A stretch of 64,000 bases of DNA from Qipengyuania psychrotolerans (GCF_019711355.1 NZ_CP081297.1:1922001-1986000); one strand, 5' to 3'; counted from the stretch's first letter, positions 47,037 to 57,373 are shown. Program-made: numbers and translations. The notes: a model not told the origin generated them from the sequence alone.

Positions 47037-47050
47037 GGTGAACGTTCACA
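47037..47050. promoter_or_regulatory. LacI-type operator (site B) before the TonB receptor
   Basis: GGTGAACGTTCACA with a perfect 12-bp palindrome GTGAACGTTCAC inside (47038-47049). Its centre is 18 bases from that of site A and about 57 bases before the receptor ATG. It fits TGnnAnCGnTnnCA at all but the first fixed position. Confidence 0.65.
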
Positions 47051-47099
47051 ATTAGCTTTGCATGTACGCTAAGTGCATGTCTTGGGAGGAGAATCACAG

Positions 47100-50000
47100 A
47101 TGGCTTTTGGACGTAAGCCCTCTTTTGCCAAATTCTTGGCAGGGGCATCGGTTGTGGCATTGGGCTTCGGCGCCACGCAAGCAGCAGCGCAGGACGCTAC
47201 TGCGAATGAAGAAGCGGCAGAGGAAATCGTTGAAGACGACGTCATCGTTGTCACCGGTATCCGCGCTTCGCTTCGTGACTCGATGAATATCAAGCGCAAT
47301 GCGCAGGGTGTTGTCGACGCAATCTCGGCCGAAGACATCGGCAAATTCCCGGACACCAACCTGGCTGAGTCGCTTCAGCGCATCACCGGTGTCTCGATCG
47401 ACCGAGAAAACGGCGAAGGCGCACGCGTCACCGTTCGCGGTTTCGGTCCGGAATACAACTTGGTTACGCTTAACGGCCGCCAGATGCCCACCTCGACCCT
47501 TGGTGATGGCGCCAGCGCGCCGTCGTCACGTTCATTCGATTTCGGCAACCTCGCATCTGAAGCAGTCGCATCGGTCGAAGTTTACAAGACCGGTCGCGCC
47601 ACCGTGCCTTCGGGCGGTATCGGTTCGACGATCAATATTCGCACCCCGCGTCCGCTCGACAATCCGGGCTTCAGCGGAAGCGTAGCCGCCAAGGGTGTCT
47701 ACGATGATTCCGAAAACGGCGATGTCAGCATCACGCCTGAAGTTTCGGGCATCATCAGCACTACCTTCAACGATGATCGTATTGGTATCGCGGTCTCGGG
47801 CAGCTACCAGAAGCGCAATTCCGGCTTCAACCAGTTCTTCAGCGAATTCCGCGATGGCTATCTCGGCTGTGGTAGCGATTACGAGAACGAATGGGGCGCG
47901 GTGCCTTGCGATCCGGGCAATGACTGGCGCGGCAACTACAATCTGCAGGAAAACCGCCCCGGCGCGACCGATGTATACGCGGTCCCGCAGAACGGTTCCT
48001 ACAACGTTACCAACATCGAACGTGAGCGCATCAACGGCCAGGCCGTGCTGCAGGCCAAGCTCGGCGACAATGTGACGGCAACGCTGGACTACACCTTCTC
48101 GCAGAACACCGTCGAAGCGGCGCAAAGCTCGGTCGGCATCTGGTTCAACCACGTGACCACTTCCAGCGCCTGGACCGACGGTCCTGTAGCAGGACCGCTG
48201 TTCTATTCCGAAAATTTCGGCGCAAATCCGTCGGATCTTTCCTACAGCGGCTCGCTCACAGCCAACCGTTCGCTCAACCACTCTTTGGGTGGAAACATCG
48301 AATGGCAAGGCCCCGGCGGCGTGACGTTCGTCCTCGATGCTCACACGTCGAGCGCGGAATCCAAGCCTACCCTGCCCTACGGTTCGAACCTTTCGGTTGG
48401 CACTGCAGTCTTCGGTCTGGCCGAGCAGCGTATCGATTTCGACACCTACCTTCCGGTCATTTCCTACGTGAACGCTCCGGGCATCGATTCCAATGATCCC
48501 TCGCTGCGTTTCGCGACGGGCAACGCATTCCGGAATGCCTACTTCAAGGACGAAATCGACCAGGTTCAGCTGAGCGGTAATTACACGCCGGAAACGGACT
48601 CCTTCCTCGACTCGCTCGACTTTGGCGTCACGTATACGGACAACCGGGTCCAGTCGGCCTATGGCTTCATCCAGAACGACACTTGGGGCGGCCTCGGTAC
48701 TCCCGAAACGCTTCCAGACGATCTTTTCTACGAGATCGATGTGCGCGACGCATTCCGCGGGCTCGAAGGCGTGGACAGCCCGAACATCATCCAAAGCTTC
48801 TATGGCTTTGATGTCGAACGGGTTGTCGATATCCTCGAAAGCGAGTTCCAGATTTGTAGCAACCCGGCCAACGGAAGCTCGATCGCCGGAACTTGCCTCG
48901 CGGAACAGACCGTCGATCGCAGGATCAACGAGACGACCATCGCACCCTTCGTAGAAGCGACTTTCAGCTTCGATGTCGGTGCCGGTGCGGCGAACCTCAT
49001 CACGGGCCTTCGTTACGAAGCCACCGATATTGATTCGTCCGGCCTGAGCATCCTGCCTGAAGGCACTGCCTGGGTTGCAGCCAACGAGTTCTTTATCGAC
49101 TTCGCTGAAGAGCGTGATTTCACACGCGTAAAGGGCAGCTACGATTTCTGGCTTCCCAATGTCGACTTCGATATCGAACCGATCAGTGACGTGATCCTGC
49201 GTGCTTCCTACAGCCACACGATTACGCGCCCATCGTACGACCAATTGCAGGGTGGTACGAACTTCAACCCGCTATTCCGTCTCGACGGCGGCGACGGTGC
49301 GCGTGGCAACCCCAGCCTGCTGCCATTCAAATCGGAGAACTTCGATGCTTCGGCCGAATGGTATTATGGCAACGCCAGCTACGTGTCGGTCGGCTATTTC
49401 CGCAAGAATGTAGAAAACTACATCACGGTAGACGGAATCCAGCAGGTCTTCGACGGCATTTACAACCCCTATGCTGGTCCGCGCGCCAGCGAGGCTCGCG
49501 CCGCTCTCGGCCAGGATGCTCCGCTGGAGGATATTCGTCAGTATATCATCGACAATTACCCCGAAACGACGTCGTTCAACCCTGTCACGGGTCAGACTTC
49601 GATCTTCGGTGTAGCCGGTGATCCACTGCTCGAATTCAACCTGTCGGTACCGGTGAACTCGGATCAGAAGGCCACAATCGACGGCTGGGAATTCGCAGTA
49701 CAGCACAACTTCTGGGAAACCGGCTTTGGCGTTATCCTGAACTACACCATCGTCAACGGCGATGCCGAGTTCGATAACACACAGCCTTACCGTATCCCGC
49801 AGTTCGCACTGGTAGGCCTGTCGGATAGTGCCAACGCTGTCCTGTTCTATGACAAGGGCCCGTTCCAGGCGCGTGCCGCATGGAACTGGCGTGACGACTT
49901 CCTGGCTGGTTACAGCCAGAACCCGACGAACCCCTTCTATCGTGACGAGTACTGGCAGATCGATGCCAGCGCTTCCTACGAGTTCGACATGGGTGTGACG

Positions 50001-50126
50001 GTGTTCGCGGAAGCGATCAACCTGACGGGTGAAAACCTCAAGGGCTACCGCCGGAGCGAGAATACGACCTTCTTCGCATATCGCGGTGCTCCGCGTTACG
50101 CGGCAGGCGTTCGCTTCAGCTTCTAG
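47100..50126 (+). CDS. TonB-dependent receptor (TIGR01782 family)
   Basis: A 1008-residue outer-membrane receptor with signal peptide (cleaved near QAAAQ), TonB box-like DDVIVVTG and a plug (about 50-170) with ADIGKFPDTN-like text, LAESLQRITGVSIDRENGEG, RVTVRGFGPEYN and VTLNGRQMPT. The rest is a 22-strand barrel ending RYAAGVRFSF. This subgroup (Xanthomonas/Caulobacter type) imports plant- or algal-derived oligosaccharides. ATG 47100 has AGGAG 8 bases upstream. LacI-type operators precede it and halogenase/SapC genes follow. Confidence 0.95.
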   Translation: MAFGRKPSFAKFLAGASVVALGFGATQAAAQDATANEEAAEEIVEDDVIVVTGIRASLRDSMNIKRNAQGVVDAISAEDIGKFPDTNLAESLQRITGVSIDRENGEGARVTVRGFGPEYNLVTLNGRQMPTSTLGDGASAPSSRSFDFGNLASEAVASVEVYKTGRATVPSGGIGSTINIRTPRPLDNPGFSGSVAAKGVYDDSENGDVSITPEVSGIISTTFNDDRIGIAVSGSYQKRNSGFNQFFSEFRDGYLGCGSDYENEWGAVPCDPGNDWRGNYNLQENRPGATDVYAVPQNGSYNVTNIERERINGQAVLQAKLGDNVTATLDYTFSQNTVEAAQSSVGIWFNHVTTSSAWTDGPVAGPLFYSENFGANPSDLSYSGSLTANRSLNHSLGGNIEWQGPGGVTFVLDAHTSSAESKPTLPYGSNLSVGTAVFGLAEQRIDFDTYLPVISYVNAPGIDSNDPSLRFATGNAFRNAYFKDEIDQVQLSGNYTPETDSFLDSLDFGVTYTDNRVQSAYGFIQNDTWGGLGTPETLPDDLFYEIDVRDAFRGLEGVDSPNIIQSFYGFDVERVVDILESEFQICSNPANGSSIAGTCLAEQTVDRRINETTIAPFVEATFSFDVGAGAANLITGLRYEATDIDSSGLSILPEGTAWVAANEFFIDFAEERDFTRVKGSYDFWLPNVDFDIEPISDVILRASYSHTITRPSYDQLQGGTNFNPLFRLDGGDGARGNPSLLPFKSENFDASAEWYYGNASYVSVGYFRKNVENYITVDGIQQVFDGIYNPYAGPRASEARAALGQDAPLEDIRQYIIDNYPETTSFNPVTGQTSIFGVAGDPLLEFNLSVPVNSDQKATIDGWEFAVQHNFWETGFGVILNYTIVNGDAEFDNTQPYRIPQFALVGLSDSANAVLFYDKGPFQARAAWNWRDDFLAGYSQNPTNPFYRDEYWQIDASASYEFDMGVTVFAEAINLTGENLKGYRRSENTTFFAYRGAPRYAAGVRFSF

Positions 50127-50175
50127 GCGAAAGCGGGGGGCTGCTTAAGGCGCCCCCGACGTTTGGAAAATGAGG

Positions 50176-50215
50176 GGCCGCGCTGCCGAGAGGCATGCGC
50201 GGCCTTTCCCTTTTG
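50176..50215 (+). terminator. terminator between the TonB receptor and the first halogenase
   Basis: GGCCGCG...TGCC / GGCA...CGCGGCC with loop GAGA, followed by TTTCCCTTTT. It sits 50 bases after the receptor stop. A second GC-rich stem (GGGGGC...GCCCCC, near 50135-50157) lies just before it. Partial read-through is likely if the halogenase genes share the receptor promoter. Confidence 0.7.
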
Positions 50216-50254
50216 TCTTGTGCGTTGGGCATGTAAAGAACCTGAGGCAAGGAT

Positions 50255-51802
50255 ATGAAACGAGAGATCGAACACGTCGTGATCGTAGGCGGAGGTACCG
50301 CCGGTTGGCTTTCCGCTGCCTACCTCGCTGCGCGCCGACCTGACCTCACGATCACTCTGGTTGAAGCGCCTGACATCCCCACGATCGGGGTCGGCGAAGG
50401 CACATGGCCAACGATGCGCGACACATTGCGCACCATCGGCATTCCTGAGGCCGAGTTCCTGCTGGAATGCGATGCCAGCTTCAAACAGGGGTCCCGCTTC
50501 GACGGGTGGGCGACCGGCAAGGCGGGGGACAGTTACCTCCACCCTTTCACTCCGCCAGCACCCGGTGATATCCGGGCGATGCTTTCTGCTTGGCAGGACG
50601 CAAATCAACGCAAGAAATTTGCCGACCTCGCTAGTCCGCAGGCTACCGTATGTGAACGTGATCTGGCGCCGCGTCAGCGTGCAATGCCCGATTATGCCGG
50701 TGCGCTGAATTACGGGTATCACCTTGATGCGGGCAAGTTTGCCCGGCTCCTCAAACGCCATGCAACAGAGCGTCTTGGCGTCCGCCACATCGCCGATCAC
50801 ATGACCGACGCAATCAGTGACGAAAGCGGCCTTATCAGCGCGATCAATTTGCGCGACATGGGCGTGCTTGAAGGTGACTTCTTCCTAGACTGCACAGGCA
50901 TGGCAGGCTTGCTTTCAGGGAAGCACCTCGACAGCGGCTGGATCGATCGCGGGGATGTTTCATTCAACGACCGCGCCCTCGCCATTCAGGTCCCAACGAA
51001 ACCAGGCGCTACGATCCCATCGCAGACCGTGGGTACGGCGCACGAAGCTGGCTGGCTGTGGGACATTGCCCTACCCAACCGACGCGGAATTGGTTGTGTC
51101 TATGCCTCACGGTTCTGCGACGATGCACAAGCCGAAGCCACGCTGCGCAGCTACATCATGGCCAATGTGCCCGGTACCGACCCGGAGACGCTGACGCCGC
51201 GCAAGCTGACTTTTCGCACTGGCCACCGCGAACGGTTCTGGCAGGGGAACTGCCTTGCCATCGGGTTGTCAGCAGGTTTCATCGAACCGCTTGAGGCATC
51301 GGCAATTGTATTGATCGAGCTGTCGCTCAAATCATTGACCGACAATTTCCCGGTGAGCCGTGCAGCGTTGCCGGCGCATTCCGATCGGTTTAATGCGCTG
51401 TTTCGTTATCGCTGGGATCGCATTGTCGATTTTCTCAAGCTGCATTACGTGCTCAGCAGGCGCCCCGAACCCTATTGGGTCGCGCAACGTGCGCCGGAAA
51501 GCATCCCAGACTCCCTGGCGAGCCAGCTCACACTGTGGCGTGACCAGCCGCCTTCCCAGTGGGACTTTCCCCAGGCCGAAGAGATTTTTTCCGCAGCCAG
51601 CCAGCATTACGTCCTTTACGGCATGGGCTTTCCCGTTCCACAGCCGGTGCCGGGAATGGACGTCAAGGGAGCCAAGCAGCGTCTAGCCGAAGTGCATGAC
51701 CGTGCCAGGGGCCTGAGGGCTGCACTACCGACCAATCGCGTCTATCTGGATGCCCTGAACACTACCCAAGCGCAGAATAGTCGCGCAGGAGAAGTCGCTT
51801 AA
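50255..51802 (+). CDS. flavin-dependent tryptophan halogenase family protein (1)
   Basis: A 515-residue FAD-dependent protein of the PrnA/BrvH family. [15 protein letters not shown] (residues 12-26) binds FAD, catalytic Lys77 is in DASFKQGS, and Glu lies in [11 protein letters not shown]. The usual WxWxIP motif is altered to WLWDIAL (residues 267-273), where Ala replaces Pro. Genes of this kind next to TonB receptors are common in Caulobacter, Xanthomonas and sphingomonads, but their substrate is unknown. It is followed at once by sapC; TAA then ATG. Confidence 0.88.
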   Translation: MKREIEHVVIVGGGTAGWLSAAYLAARRPDLTITLVEAPDIPTIGVGEGTWPTMRDTLRTIGIPEAEFLLECDASFKQGSRFDGWATGKAGDSYLHPFTPPAPGDIRAMLSAWQDANQRKKFADLASPQATVCERDLAPRQRAMPDYAGALNYGYHLDAGKFARLLKRHATERLGVRHIADHMTDAISDESGLISAINLRDMGVLEGDFFLDCTGMAGLLSGKHLDSGWIDRGDVSFNDRALAIQVPTKPGATIPSQTVGTAHEAGWLWDIALPNRRGIGCVYASRFCDDAQAEATLRSYIMANVPGTDPETLTPRKLTFRTGHRERFWQGNCLAIGLSAGFIEPLEASAIVLIELSLKSLTDNFPVSRAALPAHSDRFNALFRYRWDRIVDFLKLHYVLSRRPEPYWVAQRAPESIPDSLASQLTLWRDQPPSQWDFPQAEEIFSAASQHYVLYGMGFPVPQPVPGMDVKGAKQRLAEVHDRARGLRAALPTNRVYLDALNTTQAQNSRAGEVA

Positions 51803-52522
51803 ATGAGTAACCACCAGATTCTGAACAATGCCGACCACCGCGATTTACGCGTGCTGCTTGAACCGGGCGCCGAGCGCGGTGATGCAGTCATGGCGACGTT
51901 GATAACCCCGGCGGAATTTCGCCGCGCCCAAGGCGACTATCCCATCGTCTTCCGCCTTAATCAGGAAGATGGTTCATTCACCGCGCTGGCATTGTTCGGT
52001 TTCGAGAACGGCGAAAATTTGTTCCTGGGAGATGGCAAATGGGACGCGCACTACCGGCCGCTTAGTATAGCCATCCAACCCTTCCTGATCGGTCGACCGG
52101 CCGATGGTGATGGTGAAGGCCAGGTCCACATTGATATGGACCACCCGCGCATTTCCAGCACTGATGAGGGTACTCGAGTTTTTGACGAGGACGGCGGGAC
52201 CACTCCGTACCTCGAGGAAATAGCCGGGCTGCTGGGTGAACTTGACGATGGCTTCAGGCATAGCACAGGTTTCTTCGAAGCGCTGAAGCGGCACGAACTG
52301 CTCGAACCTTTCACTCTCGAAGTGCCCCTGTCGGATGGATCGAAGCATTCGCTGGTAGGGTTCCACATTATTGATGAGGCCAAGCTCCAGAAGCTGGACG
52401 GCGATGCGCTGGCTGACCTCCATTCGAATGGTCATCTCATGCCCGTCTTCATGGCTCTTGCCTCGCTCTCCCATTTTACCGAGCTCGTGGAACGCAAGGA
52501 TGCCAGAGCAAGGAATGGCTGA
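51803..52522 (+). CDS. SapC family protein
   Basis: A 239-residue SapC-like protein. Recognisable pieces are HRDLRVLLEPG, ITPAEFRRAQGDYPIVF and RPLSIAIQPFLIGR, then ...EIAGLLGELDDGF and HSNGHLMPVFMALASLSHFTELVERK at the end. SapC was named from S-layer secretion in Campylobacter, but in TonB-receptor loci its role is unknown. It begins directly after the halogenase stop and overlaps the hydroxylase gene by 8 bases, showing coupled translation. Confidence 0.88.
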   Translation: MSNHQILNNADHRDLRVLLEPGAERGDAVMATLITPAEFRRAQGDYPIVFRLNQEDGSFTALALFGFENGENLFLGDGKWDAHYRPLSIAIQPFLIGRPADGDGEGQVHIDMDHPRISSTDEGTRVFDEDGGTTPYLEEIAGLLGELDDGFRHSTGFFEALKRHELLEPFTLEVPLSDGSKHSLVGFHIIDEAKLQKLDGDALADLHSNGHLMPVFMALASLSHFTELVERKDARARNG

Positions 52523-53546
52523 AGCTGACCCCTCGATCTTTCCAGCGCTCTCGGTGGTGCCTGAACGCATTGTTCGGGACGAAGCGGAGCTTGATGCCCT
52601 GCTAAAGAGCGCGCGCGAACCTTTTTTGGTTCGCGGCCTCGTGGCCAGTTGGCCATTGGTGAAAGCGGGCCTGAAATCGAACAGCGCGGCCCGCACATAT
52701 CTCGTCGATCGGGCTCGTCCGGTCCAATTTGCCATTTCCCTCGGACCGCCCGAACACAATGGACGGATGTTCTACGACGAAGAAATGGCGATGAATTTCC
52801 GCATGGGCAAAGGCAAATTGTCGGAAATTTTTGCGGGGTTCGAAAAGCATGAGGCGCAGCCCGGTGCTCCGACCGCCTATCTGGGTTCAATCGACATCAG
52901 GCAGCATTTCGACGGCGTCGCTGAGGAAAACCCGCCGCCGCTTGGCGACCGGCAGCCGCGTGAGAGTATCTGGATCGGCACCGCCACACGTATTGCAGCG
53001 CACAACGACTTTCCCGACAATCTCGCCTGCTGCGCGGCGGGTAAACGCCGCTTCACCCTGTTTCCGCCTGACCAGTTCAAGAACCTGTACCTGGGGCCGC
53101 TCGACAACACGCCGGCCGGGCGCCCTATCAGCATGGTCGATTTCGACGCACCTGATTACGAGCGCTTCCCGCGCTTTGCCGACGCGCTGGAACACGCGCA
53201 AGTCGCGGTTTTAGAGCCGGGCGATGCCGTATTCATCCCATCGATGTGGTGGCACCATGTCGAAGGGCTGGCCGAATTCAACATCCTCGTGAATTATTGG
53301 TGGCGCGACGTGCCATCATTCGCTGGCGATCCGCAAACCGCGCTCAATCACGCGATTTTGGCGTTACGGGATTTGCCGGATAAGGATAAAGCTATCTGGC
53401 GCGATCTATTCGATCACTATGTCTTCGAAAACGGTCCAGATAGCATAGATCATATTCCCGCAGGGTCACGCGGTATCCTCGAACCGCTGGACTCCGCTTC
53501 CGCCTCGCGATTACGCGCTTTCCTGCTAAGGATGCTCAATTCATGA
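52515..53546 (+). CDS. cupin-8/JmjC-type Fe(II)/2-oxoglutarate hydroxylase
   Basis: A 343-residue protein of the cupin_8 family. The iron ligands are His163 and Asp165 (AAHNDFPDN) and a distal His in WWHHVEG (247-248), and AGKRRFTLFPPDQ follows the first pair. JmjC-type cupins hydroxylate protein or small-molecule side chains. Start may also be 52500; 52515 is preferred as it overlaps the sapC end by 8 bases. It overlaps the second halogenase by ATGA. Confidence 0.87.
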   Translation: MAEADPSIFPALSVVPERIVRDEAELDALLKSAREPFLVRGLVASWPLVKAGLKSNSAARTYLVDRARPVQFAISLGPPEHNGRMFYDEEMAMNFRMGKGKLSEIFAGFEKHEAQPGAPTAYLGSIDIRQHFDGVAEENPPPLGDRQPRESIWIGTATRIAAHNDFPDNLACCAAGKRRFTLFPPDQFKNLYLGPLDNTPAGRPISMVDFDAPDYERFPRFADALEHAQVAVLEPGDAVFIPSMWWHHVEGLAEFNILVNYWWRDVPSFAGDPQTALNHAILALRDLPDKDKAIWRDLFDHYVFENGPDSIDHIPAGSRGILEPLDSASASRLRAFLLRMLNS

Positions 53547-55045
53547 CCCCACATTACACGCCTCGACGTATTGTTATTGCTGGAGGCGGAACCGCAGGCT
53601 GGATGGCTGCCTGTGCGCTGGCCCGCACGCTGGGTAAGACAATCGAGCTGACACTGGTTGAAAGCGATGCCATCGGCACCGTTGGTGTGGGCGAAAGCAC
53701 GATCCCCCCGCTGGTCAAATACAATCAGCTGATCGGGATGGACGAAAACACCTTCATGCGCGAGACGCAGGCGACCTTCAAACTCGGTATCGAGTTTGAA
53801 AACTGGAAAGTTGACGGCGAAAAGTATTTCCACTCGTTTGGTGCGACTGGCCGCGATCACTGGTCGGCGGGATTTCAGCATTTCTGGATGCATGGGCAAA
53901 CGCAAGGCCACACCGAAAGCTTCGACGACTACTGTCTCGAATTGCAGGCAGCCTACGCAGGCAAGTTCGCCCACCTTCCCGATAATCGCATCAACTATGC
54001 GTACCAACTGGATGCGACCCGGTACGCCGCATTCCTGAGGCGCGAGGCCGAAAGCCATGGTGCCCTACGCAAGGAAGGGAAAATTTCCCGCGTCGCGCTT
54101 GATAGCGAAACCGGCGACATCGCCGCTTTGCACCTTGAGGACGGTACGACAATTGAGGGTGACTTGTTCATCGACTGCACCGGCTTTCGTGCCTTGCTGA
54201 TCGAAGGTGCGCTGCACGTCGGCTATGACGATTGGAGCCATTATCTGCCTTGTGACCGGGCAATCGCAGTCCAGACCGAGAGCGTTCGCCCGCCTATTCC
54301 TTACACCCGTGCGATCGCACATGATGCTGGCTGGCAGTGGCGCATCCCGCTTCAGCACCGCCAAGGCAACGGCATCGTTTATTGCAGCCGCTATCTGTCG
54401 GAAGACGAAGCCGAAGCTCGCCTGCTGTCAACCGTCGAAGGCGAGACTTGCAGCAATCCCAATCGCATTCGGTTCACGACCGGGGCGCGGCGCAAGCAAT
54501 GGCATCGCAACTGTGTTGCTGTCGGCCTGTCGAGCGGCTTTATGGAGCCACTGGAATCGACCAGCATCCACCTGATCCAACGTGCGGTCTTGCGGATAAT
54601 TCGCATGCTGCCGTTTGGTGAAGTTGCTCAAAGCGATGTCGATGAATTCAATGATCAGCAGCTCACGGATATGTATCAGATCCGCGATTTCCTCATCTTG
54701 CACTACAAAGCGACGGAACGGCGCGATTCCCCATTCTGGCGCCAATGCGCGGACATGGAAATCCCCGATAGCCTGGCTCACAAGATCAAGCTGTTCCGGG
54801 AAACCGGCCGGGTCTTCCGCCGCGAGGAGGAGCTATTTGCCGAAAACAGCTGGGTGCAAGTGATGATGGGGCAAGGTATCATGCCGGAGAGCTACCACCC
54901 CGTCGCGACAAAGATGAGCGACGAGGAATTGACGCGATTTCTGTCGACACAACGCGAAAACGTCGCGCGCACGGTTGCCGGATTGCCCGAACATCATGCT
55001 TATGTAGCCAGATACTGTGGGGCCCGGGAGACCGAAGCAGCCTGA
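53543..55045 (+). CDS. flavin-dependent tryptophan halogenase family protein (2)
   Basis: A 500-residue paralogue of the first halogenase. FAD-binding GGGTAGWMAACALA, catalytic Lys80 (ATFKLGIEF), a complete WxWxIP motif (GWQWRIPL, residues 263-270) and Glu in GFMEPLESTSI are all present, so it keeps the full halogenase signature. Start overlaps the hydroxylase stop (ATGA). It ends the receptor-linked set; an 80-base gap precedes the LacI gene. Confidence 0.9.
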   Translation: MTPHYTPRRIVIAGGGTAGWMAACALARTLGKTIELTLVESDAIGTVGVGESTIPPLVKYNQLIGMDENTFMRETQATFKLGIEFENWKVDGEKYFHSFGATGRDHWSAGFQHFWMHGQTQGHTESFDDYCLELQAAYAGKFAHLPDNRINYAYQLDATRYAAFLRREAESHGALRKEGKISRVALDSETGDIAALHLEDGTTIEGDLFIDCTGFRALLIEGALHVGYDDWSHYLPCDRAIAVQTESVRPPIPYTRAIAHDAGWQWRIPLQHRQGNGIVYCSRYLSEDEAEARLLSTVEGETCSNPNRIRFTTGARRKQWHRNCVAVGLSSGFMEPLESTSIHLIQRAVLRIIRMLPFGEVAQSDVDEFNDQQLTDMYQIRDFLILHYKATERRDSPFWRQCADMEIPDSLAHKIKLFRETGRVFRREEELFAENSWVQVMMGQGIMPESYHPVATKMSDEELTRFLSTQRENVARTVAGLPEHHAYVARYCGARETEAA

Positions 55046-55125
55046 GAGTGATTATTGCTGGCGCGCTGCGAACTTGGGATCCTGGACGCAGCCATAGTGG
55101 ATGATTTTGAGAAGGGGGTCAGACG

Positions 55126-56187
55126 ATGGGGCGCAGGCGCCAATCGGTGACGATCAAACACGTAGCTGCCGACGCTGGAGTTTCGCTCCAGACCGTCAGC
55201 CGTGTCATCAACAAGGAACCCAATGTCCGCCCTGCGATGAAAGAGCGCGTGCAGGCGAGTATCGACAAGCTCGGCTACGTCCCTTCGATCGCGGCGCAGC
55301 GCATGAGCGGCTCGCGGTCCTACCTCATCCTGGCGATCAACGACCGGGATCTGACCATTGCCGACTGGCGTGCGCGCGAAGGCCGGGACTGGGTCGACCA
55401 AATGCTGCTGGGCGGGATGCTGACCTGCGCCAAGCACGGGTATCGCATGCTCATAGAACTGGTGGACACCCACAATGACCACGTGGAACGCGAACTGGGT
55501 GCAGCCATCGCCGCGCTTCAGCCAGACGGTGTTATTCTAACCCCTCCGCATTCTGAAAATCCGTTAATCACCGGCCTGCTCGCCGATCGCGGCATTCCCT
55601 TTGCACGCATTGGCTCGACCCATTCAGGGCCCGGCATCGCCATGACGATGGGCGACACCTACAATTCGCGGATTGCGACCGAACATCTGCTCGACCTCGG
55701 CCACTGCCGTATCGGCTTCATCGCCGGCCCCAAGGAGTTCAGCCTGAGCGATTGGCGAATTGCCGGCTGGAAAGAGGCCATGTTCGCCGCAAAGCTGGAT
55801 ACGGACGGCCTTTGTGAGCGCGGAGATTTCGGTTTTGACAGCGGCCTTGTCGCGGCGCGAAAATTGCTGGACCAGCCCTCTCCCCCGACAGCCATTATTG
55901 CCAGCAGCGACCAGATGACCTTTGCTGTCCTGCAGGTTGCGCGCGAACGAGGGTTGAAGGTGCCGGAAGACCTGTCAGTCATCAGCTTCGACAATTCGCC
56001 GATCGTCCGCTTTACCGAACCTCCGCTTACGGCCGTCGACCAGCCGATCGCCGCAACCGCATCGCGCGCGGTCGAATTGCTGATTGCCGCCCGCGACGAG
56101 GGTATCCCCGACGAACCTGTCCGGGTCAGGGGCGAACTTGTCGTAAGAGGCTCGACCGGCCCGGTGCCGGTTCGCGATGGCGACTAA
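55126..56187 (+). CDS. LacI family transcriptional regulator
   Basis: A 353-residue repressor. The helix-turn-helix is at residues 8-30 (VTIKHVAADAGVSLQTVSRVIN) with hinge AAQRMSGSRSY, then a periplasmic-binding-protein-like sugar domain (IAALQPDGVILTP, GDTYNSRIATEHLLDLGHCRIGFIAGP). It most likely binds the TGATAACGTT-type sites before the TonB receptor and the GH3 gene and is released by the imported sugar. Its gene overlaps the following MFS gene by 11 bases. Confidence 0.93.
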   Translation: MGRRRQSVTIKHVAADAGVSLQTVSRVINKEPNVRPAMKERVQASIDKLGYVPSIAAQRMSGSRSYLILAINDRDLTIADWRAREGRDWVDQMLLGGMLTCAKHGYRMLIELVDTHNDHVERELGAAIAALQPDGVILTPPHSENPLITGLLADRGIPFARIGSTHSGPGIAMTMGDTYNSRIATEHLLDLGHCRIGFIAGPKEFSLSDWRIAGWKEAMFAAKLDTDGLCERGDFGFDSGLVAARKLLDQPSPPTAIIASSDQMTFAVLQVARERGLKVPEDLSVISFDNSPIVRFTEPPLTAVDQPIAATASRAVELLIAARDEGIPDEPVRVRGELVVRGSTGPVPVRDGD

Positions 56188-57373
56188 GCCCGCTCCTTCA
56201 CCTGAACAGTCGCGACACTTTCTATGGCTTTATGCCCTCGCTGCGGCGGGCGGCGCTGTTTCATACGTCCCGTTTCTCACGCTTCTGCTGCCGATCCGTG
56301 TCGGCGAACTAGCGGCAAATGATACGGTCGGCGTTCTGGCTTATATCGCATTCGCGGGCGCCGTTTCTGCCAGCGTTTCCAACATCCTGTTCGGCTGGGC
56401 GAGCGACGCCACGAGGAACCGGCAGGGCTGGATTCTTGCAGGCCTCGTTCTGTCCTGCATCTTGCTGGTTTCGGTCCGGCGAACTGACAATGCCAGTGAA
56501 CTGCTAGCCCTGATCGTTGTGTGGCAAATCGGGCTCAACATGATGCTTGCCCCGCTTGCCGCGTGGGCTGGGGACTGCGTGCCTGACATGCAGAAAGGCC
56601 GGCTGGGCGGCCTACTCGCTTTTGCGCCCGCACTGGGCGCGCTTTCAGGCTCGCTGGTGACGATCCCCGGTCTTGCAGATGCCGATACCCGCCTGATGAT
56701 CGTTGCCTGCCTGGTCGCGATCATGGTCCTGCCGGTGCTGATTTTCGGCAAACCGCGCCCAATGCCCCACCTCATGCGCAGTTCGGAGGATCATGAGCGG
56801 ATTACCGTCAGCAGGCCGCGCGGCACAGTTGCGAGGATGTGGCTTTCGAGGCTGCTGGTTCAAATCGCCGAGGCAGCGCTGTTCGCTTATCTCCTCGTGT
56901 GGTTTGCGACCATCGACGATGGGTTCGGCGATAATCAGACCGCGATAGTATTCACGGTGGTGCTCGGCATTTCGGTTCCCCTCGCCATCTTGTCTGGGCG
57001 TTGGTCCGATCGCCATGACCGCCCGGTAGTCCCACTCGCATTCGGCGCCGGCATCGGTGCGGTCGGTCTAGTCATCATGGGGCTTTCGCAAAGCTTGCCC
57101 GGTGCGATCTTCGGTTATGTAGTGTTCGGACTGGCAACGAGCGTGTTTCTGGCACTCCATACCAGCCAGACGTTGCGCGTACTCCCCAGGCCCGAAACGC
57201 GGGGCCGCGACCTTGGGCTTTTCAACCTGACCAATACCGTGCCGAGCCTGATCATGCCATGGCTCACGCTGGCTCTCGTACCGGTCTTCGGGTTCGGGGG
57301 ATTGTTCTTCGTTCTCGCCGGTCTGGCAGGTGTGGCGACAATCCTGCTGTTGTCCCTTCAGCATCGGATTTGA
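56177..57373 (+). CDS. MFS transporter, sugar-type
   Basis: A 398-residue, 12-helix transporter of the major facilitator superfamily. Loop sequences RATPRGT-like GWASDATRNRQG between helices 2-3 and RWSDRHDRP between helices 8-9 are the MFS signature positions. It overlaps the LacI gene, so it belongs to this sugar-use cluster, probably moving a sugar or its product. Substrate unknown. Confidence 0.85.
   Translation: MATKPAPSPEQSRHFLWLYALAAAGGAVSYVPFLTLLLPIRVGELAANDTVGVLAYIAFAGAVSASVSNILFGWASDATRNRQGWILAGLVLSCILLVSVRRTDNASELLALIVVWQIGLNMMLAPLAAWAGDCVPDMQKGRLGGLLAFAPALGALSGSLVTIPGLADADTRLMIVACLVAIMVLPVLIFGKPRPMPHLMRSSEDHERITVSRPRGTVARMWLSRLLVQIAEAALFAYLLVWFATIDDGFGDNQTAIVFTVVLGISVPLAILSGRWSDRHDRPVVPLAFGAGIGAVGLVIMGLSQSLPGAIFGYVVFGLATSVFLALHTSQTLRVLPRPETRGRDLGLFNLTNTVPSLIMPWLTLALVPVFGFGGLFFVLAGLAGVATILLLSLQHRI

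Noticed and set aside
47532..49244. Minus-strand open frame of 570 codons
   Set aside because: Antisense to the TonB receptor barrel, with no family resemblance.
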